Source: Rhodopirellula sp. (GTDB lineage: Bacteria; Planctomycetota; Planctomycetia; Pirellulales; Pirellulaceae). Taken from it: a DNA stretch of 38,650 nt. The stretch lies in NCBI GenBank assembly GCA_002689655.1, contig NZHC01000133.1:1-38650 (forward strand). The letters run 5' to 3'. This document shows positions 8,591 through 16,384 of this stretch, one piece after another (the first letter of the stretch is position 1; each line of letters begins with the position of its first letter). The translations under genes and the position numbers were made by a program. The notes under the pieces are model-generated. The model saw only the letters and a program-made list of their open reading frames with translations. It was not told the origin of the DNA and did not search any database.

Positions 8591-9619
8591 GTGAATACTT
8601 CAGCTGCTGTTGTTAATTTTTCGCCCGAGCCGGGAAGCGTTGAAATCCGTGAATTCGCCAAGCCGGTGATTGGGCCTAATGACGTCTTGGTCGAAGTTGC
8701 CGCAGTGGGGGTGTGTGGCAGTGATTTGCATCAGTGGAGTGCTTCCCACAGTTGGCCTGTGAATTATCCGGTCGTCTTGGGGCACGAGTTTGCTGGCACG
8801 GTTGTGGAGGTCGGGTCGGAGGTTGCCGGCTGGAACGAGGGTGATCAGATTGCCAGCGAGACAGCGGCGGTGATCGATCCTGACAATCCGATGTCGAGGC
8901 GAGGGCTTTATAATCTCGATCCGACACGGAAGGGATTTGGTTATGGAGTTGATGGTGCGATGACACGTTACACCCGTGTGCCCGCACGTTGCTTGCACAG
9001 GGTTCCCCTCGGTTTGCCGCTTGATCATGCCGCGCTGACCGAACCATGTTGCGTGGCCTATAATTCGGTCGTTGAGAATACGAGGATCAATCCTGGTGAT
9101 CGTGTGCTTGTGATTGGGCCTGGCACCATTGGAATCCTCTGTGCTGTGATAGCAAAATTGCGAGGGGGTGATGTCGCGATGCTTGGACTTGAGACCGACC
9201 AAAAACGATTTCGCGTCGCAGAAGAGTATGGGTGCAAAACGTTAACTCAGGCGGCACCATGGTGCCTTGAACGAGATGGTTTAGGTGCCGACGTAGTGAT
9301 TGATGCGGCAGGTGTTTCGCAAACGCTCAAGCTGGCGATGGAACTGGTGCGACCAGCTGGCTGGATTACAAAAGTAGGTTGGGGACCCAAGCCACTGGGG
9401 TTCTCGGTCGATCCGCTCGTTCAGAAAAACGTAACTTTGCAGGGTAGTTTCAGTCACCACTGGACCATCTGGGAACGAGTGCTCGCTTTACTCGCCAATG
9501 GACAGCTTGATGTTAAGCCAATCATTGGTGGTTGCTGGGGCTTAGGCGATTGGCATGAAAGCTTCGAGCAGATGCATGGCGGCGAAATTGTGAAAGCGAT
9601 CTTGAAACCAGGACTTTAA
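8591..9619 (+). CDS. Zinc-dependent polyol/alcohol dehydrogenase (sorbitol-dehydrogenase-like)
   Basis: This 342-residue medium-chain dehydrogenase has the catalytic zinc ligands C42 (GVCGSDLHQW) and H65-E66 (GHEFAG), with E151 in TEPCCVAYN, and the Rossmann motif GPGTIG at 176-181. The lobe that in most family members holds a four-cysteine structural zinc is instead IDPDNPMSRRGLYNLD (residues 95-110), with no cysteine at all. Loss of the structural zinc is known in sorbitol dehydrogenases, so a polyol or sugar-acid substrate is favoured. The GTG start at 8591 follows AGAGAGAAC. The gene begins 97 bases after the HUMPS gene and ends 221 bases before the epimerase gene on the same strand. The reaction would be NAD(P)-linked oxidation of a secondary alcohol; the actual substrate is not known. 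Confidence 0.9.
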   Translation: MNTSAAVVNFSPEPGSVEIREFAKPVIGPNDVLVEVAAVGVCGSDLHQWSASHSWPVNYPVVLGHEFAGTVVEVGSEVAGWNEGDQIASETAAVIDPDNPMSRRGLYNLDPTRKGFGYGVDGAMTRYTRVPARCLHRVPLGLPLDHAALTEPCCVAYNSVVENTRINPGDRVLVIGPGTIGILCAVIAKLRGGDVAMLGLETDQKRFRVAEEYGCKTLTQAAPWCLERDGLGADVVIDAAGVSQTLKLAMELVRPAGWITKVGWGPKPLGFSVDPLVQKNVTLQGSFSHHWTIWERVLALLANGQLDVKPIIGGCWGLGDWHESFEQMHGGEIVKAILKPGL

Positions 9620-9840
9620 AATCACGGGCAAGCAAGCTGTCGAGAGCACAGACGCAGGATCCGAAGATGTACCGTGGCGGTCAGCGCTGGTTCTCATTTC
9701 TGAGAAAGAGTTGTATGCACAGTTCCGATGATTCATTTCAATAATGCTGCGTAGCGATGTCGCAACCTATACCACTGCCTGTGTGAGGCAGATGTTTCGT
9801 TCACTTACTAACCATTCCCTTTCAGTGTACTGCGTCGATT

Positions 9841-10731
9841 ATGCCGAAACTTGCTGCCTTTCCAAAGCTGTACATGCAGGCGTTGTGTAAAGATGGAACG
9901 ATGAGTTTAGCTGAGTGGATTGATCTGGCAGCTGAATTGCCAATCGACGGATTGGAATGGTATGCCGGCTTTATTGAAATGCAGGATCAGGAGAATTGGA
10001 AGTCAATTCGTAATAAGGTTGAGGAGCGGGGGCTTGTCATTCCAATGATGTGCTGCTCTCCCGACTTCACTCATCCCGATGCCGAATTTCGCGCACAAGA
10101 GATCGAAAAAGAAAAGTTTTGGATCGATATGACTACGGCGATGGGAGGTAAGTTCTGTCGGGTGCTGTCCGGGCAGCGGCGTCCTGACGTGGCGCGTGAG
10201 GATGGAATTCGCTTCGCTGCTGAGTGCATCGACATCTGTGCTGCTCATGCTCAGGAACAGGGCGTGACGTTGATTATCGAAAATCACTATAAGGATGATT
10301 TTTGGACGTATCCAGAGTTCGCGCAAATGATGGATGTCTTTTGCGAACTGGTTGCTGAGGTAAAGGCCACAAACTTTGGTGTCAATTACGATCCAAGCAA
10401 TACGATCTTGGCTGGAGAAGATCCGTTGGAGTTATTGCGCCGTGTCTCCTCGAGGGTTGTGACCATGCACGCAAGTGACCGATTTCTCACTGAGGGAACC
10501 ATTGAAGATCTGCGAAATGAGGAGCTTGGTGTTGAGGGGTATGCGAAGCGTTTGAGTCATGGTGAAGTTGGAAAAGGCCTCAATGATTACGATGCAATCT
10601 TTTCCGAATTGAAAAGAGTTGGGTTCGATGACAATTGGATCAGTATTGAAGATGGTGTTGAGGGGATGGATCAGCTCGCAAGAAGTGCTGAATTTCTTCA
10701 ACGCAAAATTCACGAGCATTGGGATCGCTGA
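9841..10731 (+). CDS. Sugar phosphate isomerase/epimerase (xylose-isomerase-like TIM barrel)
   Basis: The 296-residue protein has the metal-binding set of the AP-endonuclease-2/xylose-isomerase-like barrel: E147 (TLIIENH), D184 (GVNYDPSN), H210 (TMHASD) and E270 (ISIEDG), each at the end of a predicted strand. The order and spacing match sugar phosphate epimerases such as UlaE or tagatose 3-epimerase. With the HUMPS enzyme and the zinc dehydrogenase upstream, it probably interconverts a ketose or ketose phosphate in the same pathway. The ATG at 9841 gives a full-length protein; no strong ribosome binding site is visible before it, so translation may use a weak site. The 221-base gap before it may hold its own promoter. 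Confidence 0.85.
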   Translation: MPKLAAFPKLYMQALCKDGTMSLAEWIDLAAELPIDGLEWYAGFIEMQDQENWKSIRNKVEERGLVIPMMCCSPDFTHPDAEFRAQEIEKEKFWIDMTTAMGGKFCRVLSGQRRPDVAREDGIRFAAECIDICAAHAQEQGVTLIIENHYKDDFWTYPEFAQMMDVFCELVAEVKATNFGVNYDPSNTILAGEDPLELLRRVSSRVVTMHASDRFLTEGTIEDLRNEELGVEGYAKRLSHGEVGKGLNDYDAIFSELKRVGFDDNWISIEDGVEGMDQLARSAEFLQRKIHEHWDR

Positions 10732-10870
10732 ACGCGTAAATTAGCTGGCCGCGAGTTAAATCTTTTTGCTATCCCGTTGCATAACGTGGATAGGGCCGCT
10801 CAATCGCAACGGTGGGCCACGCCGCATGGTTTGAACTGTCGCGTGTAGTCAACCCCGCGCTTCTTTTTGA

Positions 10871-11257
10871 TCAGGGTAAGTAATCCGGATGGTGAAGTTG
10901 GTAGTGGCTTCGCCATTCAAGACATCCTTTGCCTCCTACTGAAAAATTGCGACACACCTGAGGCCGATGTTCATGGTGCTCGCAGCGGCGGCGTACTGCG
11001 TCATACCAAACACAGGGCCCGTCCAGTTCACCATCAGCTGGTGTTTGATAGGTTTCAATGTAGTCCAGCAATTCCTGCTTCAGGGAGTTGGGCATCTTCG
11101 CCCATGCCTGTTCGTCTAGCTGGGGTGCCGTCTGGTCTGTCTGTGAGGCGGGGGTTGTTACATAGCTCGGGTAACCCATGTGCAAGCAGCAGATACCACA
11201 TGAATCGCAGTCAGAGATGGTCGGTAGATCCTTCGTCGTAGTGGATTTGTGGGTCAT
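10871..11257 (-). CDS. YkgJ-family cysteine-cluster protein
   Basis: This 128-residue protein has C17, C20, C23 and C24 in CDSCGICC. C82, C92 and C102 follow in PCVWYDAVRRRCEHHEHRPQ and VCRNF, and C112 in GGKGCLEW. This is the full eight-cysteine pattern of the UPF0153/YkgJ family, thought to bind zinc or an iron-sulfur cluster; its cellular function is not established. No signal peptide is present, so it is cytoplasmic. It is transcribed away from the secreted hydrolase gene and towards the epimerase gene, with a 139-base gap between the stops. The ATG start gives the normal family length. Confidence 0.85.
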   Translation of the reverse strand: MTHKSTTTKDLPTISDCDSCGICCLHMGYPSYVTTPASQTDQTAPQLDEQAWAKMPNSLKQELLDYIETYQTPADGELDGPCVWYDAVRRRCEHHEHRPQVCRNFSVGGKGCLEWRSHYQLHHPDYLP

Positions 11258-11628
11258 GGCCGAGGCAAATGTTTTTTCTCGCTTGCGGGTAGGGACGTTG
11301 CGACGTCCGTGGATGACGTTCGGGTGGTTGGAGGCGATGAGCTATAGCGTTGCAGTGCGCGGCGGTTCAGGCAACCCGTAGTAGACTGCATCACCGACGT
11401 ATACCCAATCTTCACAGGAAGGCTTCGCGAGACTTCGCCTTGCCTGGTTGAAATGCTGCGTGCAAGGTGCTCGTGTTCAGTAAGTCCCCCCTCTTTGTGA
11501 AGGAAATCAAATAGAAACGCGTTGTCCGGCAAAGGGCGCAAAGCGGCTCAGCTCATCTTATGCACGGTGTGTTAAACTATTCCGAAATAGGTATGCGAGC
11601 AATGCAATGCGAAAGAGGTAAGGTGCTG
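11258..11628. other. Region between divergent YkgJ-like and hydrolase genes
   Basis: This 371-base stretch separates the two divergent starts. Apart from the possible broken small minus-strand gene described separately, nothing convincing is seen. It should hold both promoters. Confidence 0.4.
11342..11541 (-). pseudogene. Possible frameshifted small gene upstream of the YkgJ-like gene
   Basis: On the minus strand two adjoining frames each look partly protein-like. One, from about 11541, reads LPDNAFLFDFLHKEGG and TEHEHLARS. The other, ending at a TAG at 11342-11344, reads SCEDWVYVGDAVYYGLPEPP and is open from 11476. Joining them needs one frame change near 11450-11480. I do not recognise a family. 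Alternatively only the short downstream frame, or neither, is real. Confidence 0.25.
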
Positions 11629-12336
11629 ATGAGACGGCTAGTGTTGACGATCTATGTTGCGATGTTTCCCTTCCTCGCGGTGCGGGGGGATGAATCTGGG
11701 GGGCAACAGACCGTGCAGAGGATGAGCAATGATAAGAATGGATTGCAGTATCTGCTTTATCTACCTGATAACTATGGTGCGCAGAAGCGATGGCCGCTTG
11801 TGCTTTTTCTACATGGCTCGGGAGAACGTGGCGATAGAATCGATCGAGTGAAGAAGCACGGACCGCCAAAGTTGGTTGCTGCAGGTGAGCGATTTCCATT
11901 CATTTTGGTATCGCCGCAATGTCCGATGGACCATAGGTGGGATGTAAGGCAGTTGGGATCTCTACTCAACCAACTTGAGGCGAAGTACAAAGTTGATCGA
12001 GATCGGATTTATGTGACCGGGTTAAGCATGGGGGCTACGGGGACTTGGGCATTGATTGCGAGCGATCCGGACCGCTTTGCCGCGATCGCCCCCGTATGCG
12101 GTCGGGGCGATCCGGAGACAACCAAGTCATTTGCCACTACTCCGACCTGGGTCTTTCACGGTGCCAAAGATCCGACAGTACCAATCTCAGAATCGCAGCG
12201 CATGGTTGACGCTCTCAAGGTTGCCGGGGGTAAGCCAAAATTTACGGTTTATCCAAATGCTAAGCATGATTCATGGACCGCAGCCTACTCCAGTTCGGAG
12301 TTTTACGATTGGCTCTTGAGTCAAAAACGCAAGTGA
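11629..12336 (+). CDS. Secreted alpha/beta-hydrolase (esterase/PHB-depolymerase-like)
   Basis: From the ATG at 11629 the 235-residue product starts MRRLVLTIYVAMFPFLAVRG, a signal peptide, and the purine-rich AAAGAGGTAAGG lies 7 to 18 bases upstream. A longer frame opens at 11560 but would bury the signal. The oxyanion-region motif LFLHGSGERGD (59-69), nucleophile S133 in GLSMG, acid D181 in HGAKDPTVP and base H213 in NAKHDSW make a complete Ser-Asp-His triad. This layout is typical of single-domain feruloyl/acetyl-esterase and prolyl-oligopeptidase-like proteins that planctomycetes export. It probably cleaves an ester on a polysaccharide or polymer; the substrate cannot be read from sequence. 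The gene converges on the kinase gene, with only 40 bases between stops. Confidence 0.88.
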   Translation: MRRLVLTIYVAMFPFLAVRGDESGGQQTVQRMSNDKNGLQYLLYLPDNYGAQKRWPLVLFLHGSGERGDRIDRVKKHGPPKLVAAGERFPFILVSPQCPMDHRWDVRQLGSLLNQLEAKYKVDRDRIYVTGLSMGATGTWALIASDPDRFAAIAPVCGRGDPETTKSFATTPTWVFHGAKDPTVPISESQRMVDALKVAGGKPKFTVYPNAKHDSWTAAYSSSEFYDWLLSQKRK

Positions 12337-12376
12337 CAGGTTCAAGAGTTGCTTCGCCAGGTTTGCGTTGGTTGAG

Positions 12377-15300
12377 TTACTGAAAGTCGGATCGGGGAGC
12401 ATCCGACACTTGATCGATCAGCTCGCTCAGTTCAAAAGGTGTCAGGATCTCCAGCCCCGTGCGAAAGTCGGCGCGGTACCCTGTCACCAGTTCCACCTTT
12501 TTCTCGAGTTTCCGGATGGGGCTTCTGTCGATTGAAGGTAGGAGCCAAGTTTTGATTTCTCCATGCTCATTGCATGAGATCACCGAGCCTGAGTCCGGGG
12601 TTCCAGAGAATTGTGTGACCGTTGACTTGTGGTGCAGAACCGTTCCCAGGGATTTGCCGTCGGCTGCGTCCCAAAGCCGTATTTGCTCTTCATTGGCTGT
12701 TAGCAGTATTTTGCCATCGGTGGTGTACTTGACGAAGACCCTTCCCAGTCCTGCCTGCATGGTGACCGGTTTGTCAAGTTCATCGAGACACCACATTCGG
12801 GCGATTCCTTCTCTGGAGCCTGTGGCAACACTTTTTCCGTCGGGTGCAAATGTGATGCTGACGATTCCACCATGATGTTGCAGAGACGGTCCAATTGGTT
12901 CGCCGGTTTGCGCATTCAGAATTGTCATGCTGTGGTCACGACTACCGGTCGCAATGAACTTTCCGTCCGGTGAGAACGCACAGGCGTCTACATAGTCGTT
13001 GTGGATCACGTGTATTCCAGTGGAAGCACCCGTTTCGGCGTCCCACAAAACGGCGGTACCATCTCTTGACGCTGATAGAATTTGGGTGCCATCGGCAGAG
13101 AATACTGCACTCAAAAGTGAACGGCTTTGCCTCAGAGTGTAAAGCAGGTCACCCTTATAAGTGTCAAAGACGAAAGCTTCATTTCCATCATGGACAACCA
13201 GTAGTTTTCTTCCGTCTGGACTGAATTGGAGTGACAGCAAATTTGTGTTCGCTGTGCTTACCCTCTTGGCGGATGTACGTTTAGCAGACTGTCTGGGTGC
13301 GTCGCTTCCTTTGGTGGGTGATGCATGATTATGGATGTAATGAATGGTGGTGCTGGATGTGTTATCACCAACGGCCAGCATGTTCTGGTCAGCACTGATC
13401 GCAAGGCAGATTATTTCTTTGCCATGGTCGATGATCAGCGGGCGTGGGTTGCGCCCCTTCATTTCTGTGGTTCTCACCATGCCATCTGGTCCACCAGTAA
13501 TTAGCAGTGATCCGTTGGGGCTAAGGGCAAACGTGTTGCTGATGGAACCGGTTCTTGACGTGATTGCGTGTTGAGGTTGTGGATTTAGTTGCCATTGCCG
13601 GATCATTCGGTCACCACTGATGCTCAGTATGCAATCGCCAGGCATGAAAAACGATGTCTCAACGATATAGCTGTGCGGCATCGGTGGACAAATGGGGTCT
13701 CCCGTTTGGGTGTCCCACACTCTCGTTGTGTGGTCTGTGCTGGAGGTGACTAGTAACGTGTCGTCCTTCTTGAATTCTATCGCACGTATGGAATTCTTGT
13801 GTTGCATCGCATGCCCCACAGGCTTGGAGGTTTCCACATCCCAGAGCTGTACCGTTGAGTTGCTCGTACCAGTGGCGATTTTGCTACTGGCATGATTGAA
13901 TCGTGCAATCTTTATGTTGGAAGAACATCTGACGGTGCTGCTATAGGCTTGACCTGTTTTTGAGTCAAGAATCAGCATCGTATTGTCATCAGAGCACGCC
14001 AGGTACTTGCGTGAATCGGGTGAAAATTCAACGTAATTGATGTTTCCTGCCTGGGAAATGGTGCGGAGCAGTTTTCCTGTATTCAGATCAAATAGTTTTG
14101 TTTTTCCATGTTCACATGCTGAGATAAATCGTTCAGCCTGTGCGGAGATTGCAACCGACCTCACGGTACCTTCGTGTTTCTCGCAGTGGTAGATGACTTC
14201 TCCCGAGTTAATGTTGAGTAACGTAACGGTGCCGTCTCGTTTGCCGACCAAACAGAACTCGTTGTTATCATCAACAACAGCCGCACGAATGATCGCTTTC
14301 ATTCGAATATTGAGCAATGGAGTTGCTGGGGAGGCAAGATCTAAGACACGGAGGTTGCTGCCGGTCGTGTGTAATAGTTTCGAATCGTTATCAAAGAACT
14401 GTAGGTTGGCACTGGAGACGCGTCGTTTCGAATTTTGGGTGACGAGTTGTGTTTTGGTGTTGATATTCCAAATACACAGCTCGCCATTTCGGGTCGTGCA
14501 AGCTACATACTTTTTGTTGCGACTTATTGCTGCCGAGGCCGGTTGGCTTGGGATCTCCCACATGAAAATCGGGACGGCGGCGTGGTGAAGTATTGAGCCC
14601 ACTCGGAAACGGTGTCCCCATTCACGTTGACCAGATTCGATGCTCCCCCTCAGTGCTGCCGTATAGGACGGCAAAGCCGCGAGTGGATTTCCCGAGTTGA
14701 CAGCTGCATCACCTCGCTCGGTATAGATTTTTACCAAGTTGGCGTTGATCGCAGCCGTTGAGCCGCGAAGTTCCTGAGTGAGTTTGTGTTGCTTTTCCAG
14801 AGACTCTCTTGTGCTTTTTTGCAGTGTGCTTTGGCGATAGGCAATGATCGGTCCGCCTACTGCCAATCCGATCACCATGCTCACAATAATCGAACTAAGC
14901 AGCGCTAATACAGGATTGCGGCGGTACCATCGAAATGCCCGAGTTGCATGCGAGGTTGTGCTCGCCTTGATCGGCTTATGATTCAGGAAGCGATCGAGGT
15001 CTTCTTTTAATTCCGAGGCACTCTGGTATCGGTTCGATGGGTTTTTGTCCAAGCACTTGAAAGCAATGGTTTCCAAATCGCGATCAATTTTGATTTTGAA
15101 CCGCTGCAGGGGTGTCGGCAGCGTGGACGTGACTTGCTTAAGGGTTTCGATCATCGTCCCCGCTTCGAATGGGGGTTTACCCGCACACATTGCGTACAGA
15201 ATGGCCCCAAGCGAATAGATGTCTGATCGCGTGCTGATCAAGTGGTTCAGGCCGGACGCCTGTTCAGGTGACATGTAATTGGGGGTGCCGATGATCTGAC

Positions 15301-16114
15301 CGGTACAGGTCAGATTTGGGTCAGTATCACTTCGCTTCGCTAAACCAAAGTCCGTGATGATGGGCTTACCAAGTTTGTTGATCAGGATATTACTTGGCTT
15401 TAGGTCACGATGGATAATCCCTTTTGAGTGTGCGTAGGTGACAGCATCAGCGATGGATGACAGCAGGCCTGCTGAGGTTCTGCCATCCATGGACTTGGTA
15501 GAAATCAAGTCGGCCAAGGTACTCCCTTCAATGAATTGCATTGAGAAGTATGGGTTGCCCTCATATTCGCCAGAAGCATAGATGGGAACGATTCCCTCGT
15601 GACGCAGGACTGCGGCTGATTCAGCTTCGGCCTGGAAACGGCGGACATCATTCACCGTTGCGAATTGACCCAGTAAGATGACTTTTAAAGCAACGATACG
15701 ATTGAGGCTCAGTTGTCGAGCGCGAAAAATTGCACCCATTCCGCCACGAGCAATCTCTTCCAGCAAATGATAATCACCAAATTCGACCGTCTCGCCATCT
15801 CTCAGGCGGGTTCCGATGATGGTGCTAATACCGTCGATCAAAGGAGCTTGGGAATTGACAGTCTGGTTTTTCAGACTTCCGTCTGCCTTGGGATTCAGCA
15901 ATTTGGTGTTCGTATCAACAGCGCCAACACCACCCATCGAAATCGGGGTTTCGATCATCTCCGCTGATGCAAAGGAGGTGGGGTCGGATCGTTGCTCTGG
16001 CAATCCGCTGGAACTTGGTCGTTCTTCACTCGAAGGCAAGGTAGAGGCGTGAGCGTGGTTTTTTCTGGTGCCATCCTTGTCGATGGGGTCTGGCTGCCTC
16101 GAACCGCTCGTCAT
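12377..16114 (-). CDS. Serine/threonine protein kinase with transmembrane segment and WD40 repeats
   Basis: The ATG at 16114 is preferred; the frame is open to a TTG at 16186, giving 24 extra residues. Residues below are numbered from that TTG. After a disordered Ser/Pro-rich N-terminus, a Hanks-type kinase domain spans 140-400: glycine loop ARGGMGAIF (146-154), K168 in VALK, catalytic HRDLKPSN (259-266), DFG at 279-281, and GTPNYMSPEQ. A membrane helix follows at about 425-450 (LALLSSIIVSMVIGLAVGG). The remaining 800 residues hold many WD40 repeats (for example FSPDGKFIATGSRDHSMTI and FAPDGKSVATGSREG), placing a large propeller outside the membrane opposite the kinase. All catalytic residues are present, so it should be active. 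This is a common planctomycete signalling architecture. A sulfatase gene lies upstream on the same strand. Confidence 0.95.
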   Translation of the reverse strand: MTSGSRQPDPIDKDGTRKNHAHASTLPSSEERPSSSGLPEQRSDPTSFASAEMIETPISMGGVGAVDTNTKLLNPKADGSLKNQTVNSQAPLIDGISTIIGTRLRDGETVEFGDYHLLEEIARGGMGAIFRARQLSLNRIVALKVILLGQFATVNDVRRFQAEAESAAVLRHEGIVPIYASGEYEGNPYFSMQFIEGSTLADLISTKSMDGRTSAGLLSSIADAVTYAHSKGIIHRDLKPSNILINKLGKPIITDFGLAKRSDTDPNLTCTGQIIGTPNYMSPEQASGLNHLISTRSDIYSLGAILYAMCAGKPPFEAGTMIETLKQVTSTLPTPLQRFKIKIDRDLETIAFKCLDKNPSNRYQSASELKEDLDRFLNHKPIKASTTSHATRAFRWYRRNPVLALLSSIIVSMVIGLAVGGPIIAYRQSTLQKSTRESLEKQHKLTQELRGSTAAINANLVKIYTERGDAAVNSGNPLAALPSYTAALRGSIESGQREWGHRFRVGSILHHAAVPIFMWEIPSQPASAAISRNKKYVACTTRNGELCIWNINTKTQLVTQNSKRRVSSANLQFFDNDSKLLHTTGSNLRVLDLASPATPLLNIRMKAIIRAAVVDDNNEFCLVGKRDGTVTLLNINSGEVIYHCEKHEGTVRSVAISAQAERFISACEHGKTKLFDLNTGKLLRTISQAGNINYVEFSPDSRKYLACSDDNTMLILDSKTGQAYSSTVRCSSNIKIARFNHASSKIATGTSNSTVQLWDVETSKPVGHAMQHKNSIRAIEFKKDDTLLVTSSTDHTTRVWDTQTGDPICPPMPHSYIVETSFFMPGDCILSISGDRMIRQWQLNPQPQHAITSRTGSISNTFALSPNGSLLITGGPDGMVRTTEMKGRNPRPLIIDHGKEIICLAISADQNMLAVGDNTSSTTIHYIHNHASPTKGSDAPRQSAKRTSAKRVSTANTNLLSLQFSPDGRKLLVVHDGNEAFVFDTYKGDLLYTLRQSRSLLSAVFSADGTQILSASRDGTAVLWDAETGASTGIHVIHNDYVDACAFSPDGKFIATGSRDHSMTILNAQTGEPIGPSLQHHGGIVSITFAPDGKSVATGSREGIARMWCLDELDKPVTMQAGLGRVFVKYTTDGKILLTANEEQIRLWDAADGKSLGTVLHHKSTVTQFSGTPDSGSVISCNEHGEIKTWLLPSIDRSPIRKLEKKVELVTGYRADFRTGLEILTPFELSELIDQVSDAPRSDFQ

Positions 16115-16384
16115 TAGAAAACACCGACTGGATTTAGAACCGAACCACAATTTGAAAGATGCTAAGCAAGTTTTTTTCTTGTGCAAGTATAAAGCGGGGC
16201 GGCTTGAATCCGCAAATTGAATCTTGGGTGAGGTGAAAATGGTAGTGGGTAATTGGGATCTGTATCGGTTTAGGTGAGGGGCAGTGCTCCCGGCACGAGT
16301 TCGTCAGAACGTATGATTAACGCCGCAACCAGGCAGCTTATCGTCCAAAACAATCATGCGAAAAAAAATACGCTTCTTGGCCAC

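Noticed and set aside
8600-9202. A 200-codon minus-strand frame opposite the zinc dehydrogenase gene.
   Set aside because: It lies antisense to a clear dehydrogenase with catalytic and Rossmann motifs, and its translation has no recognisable feature.
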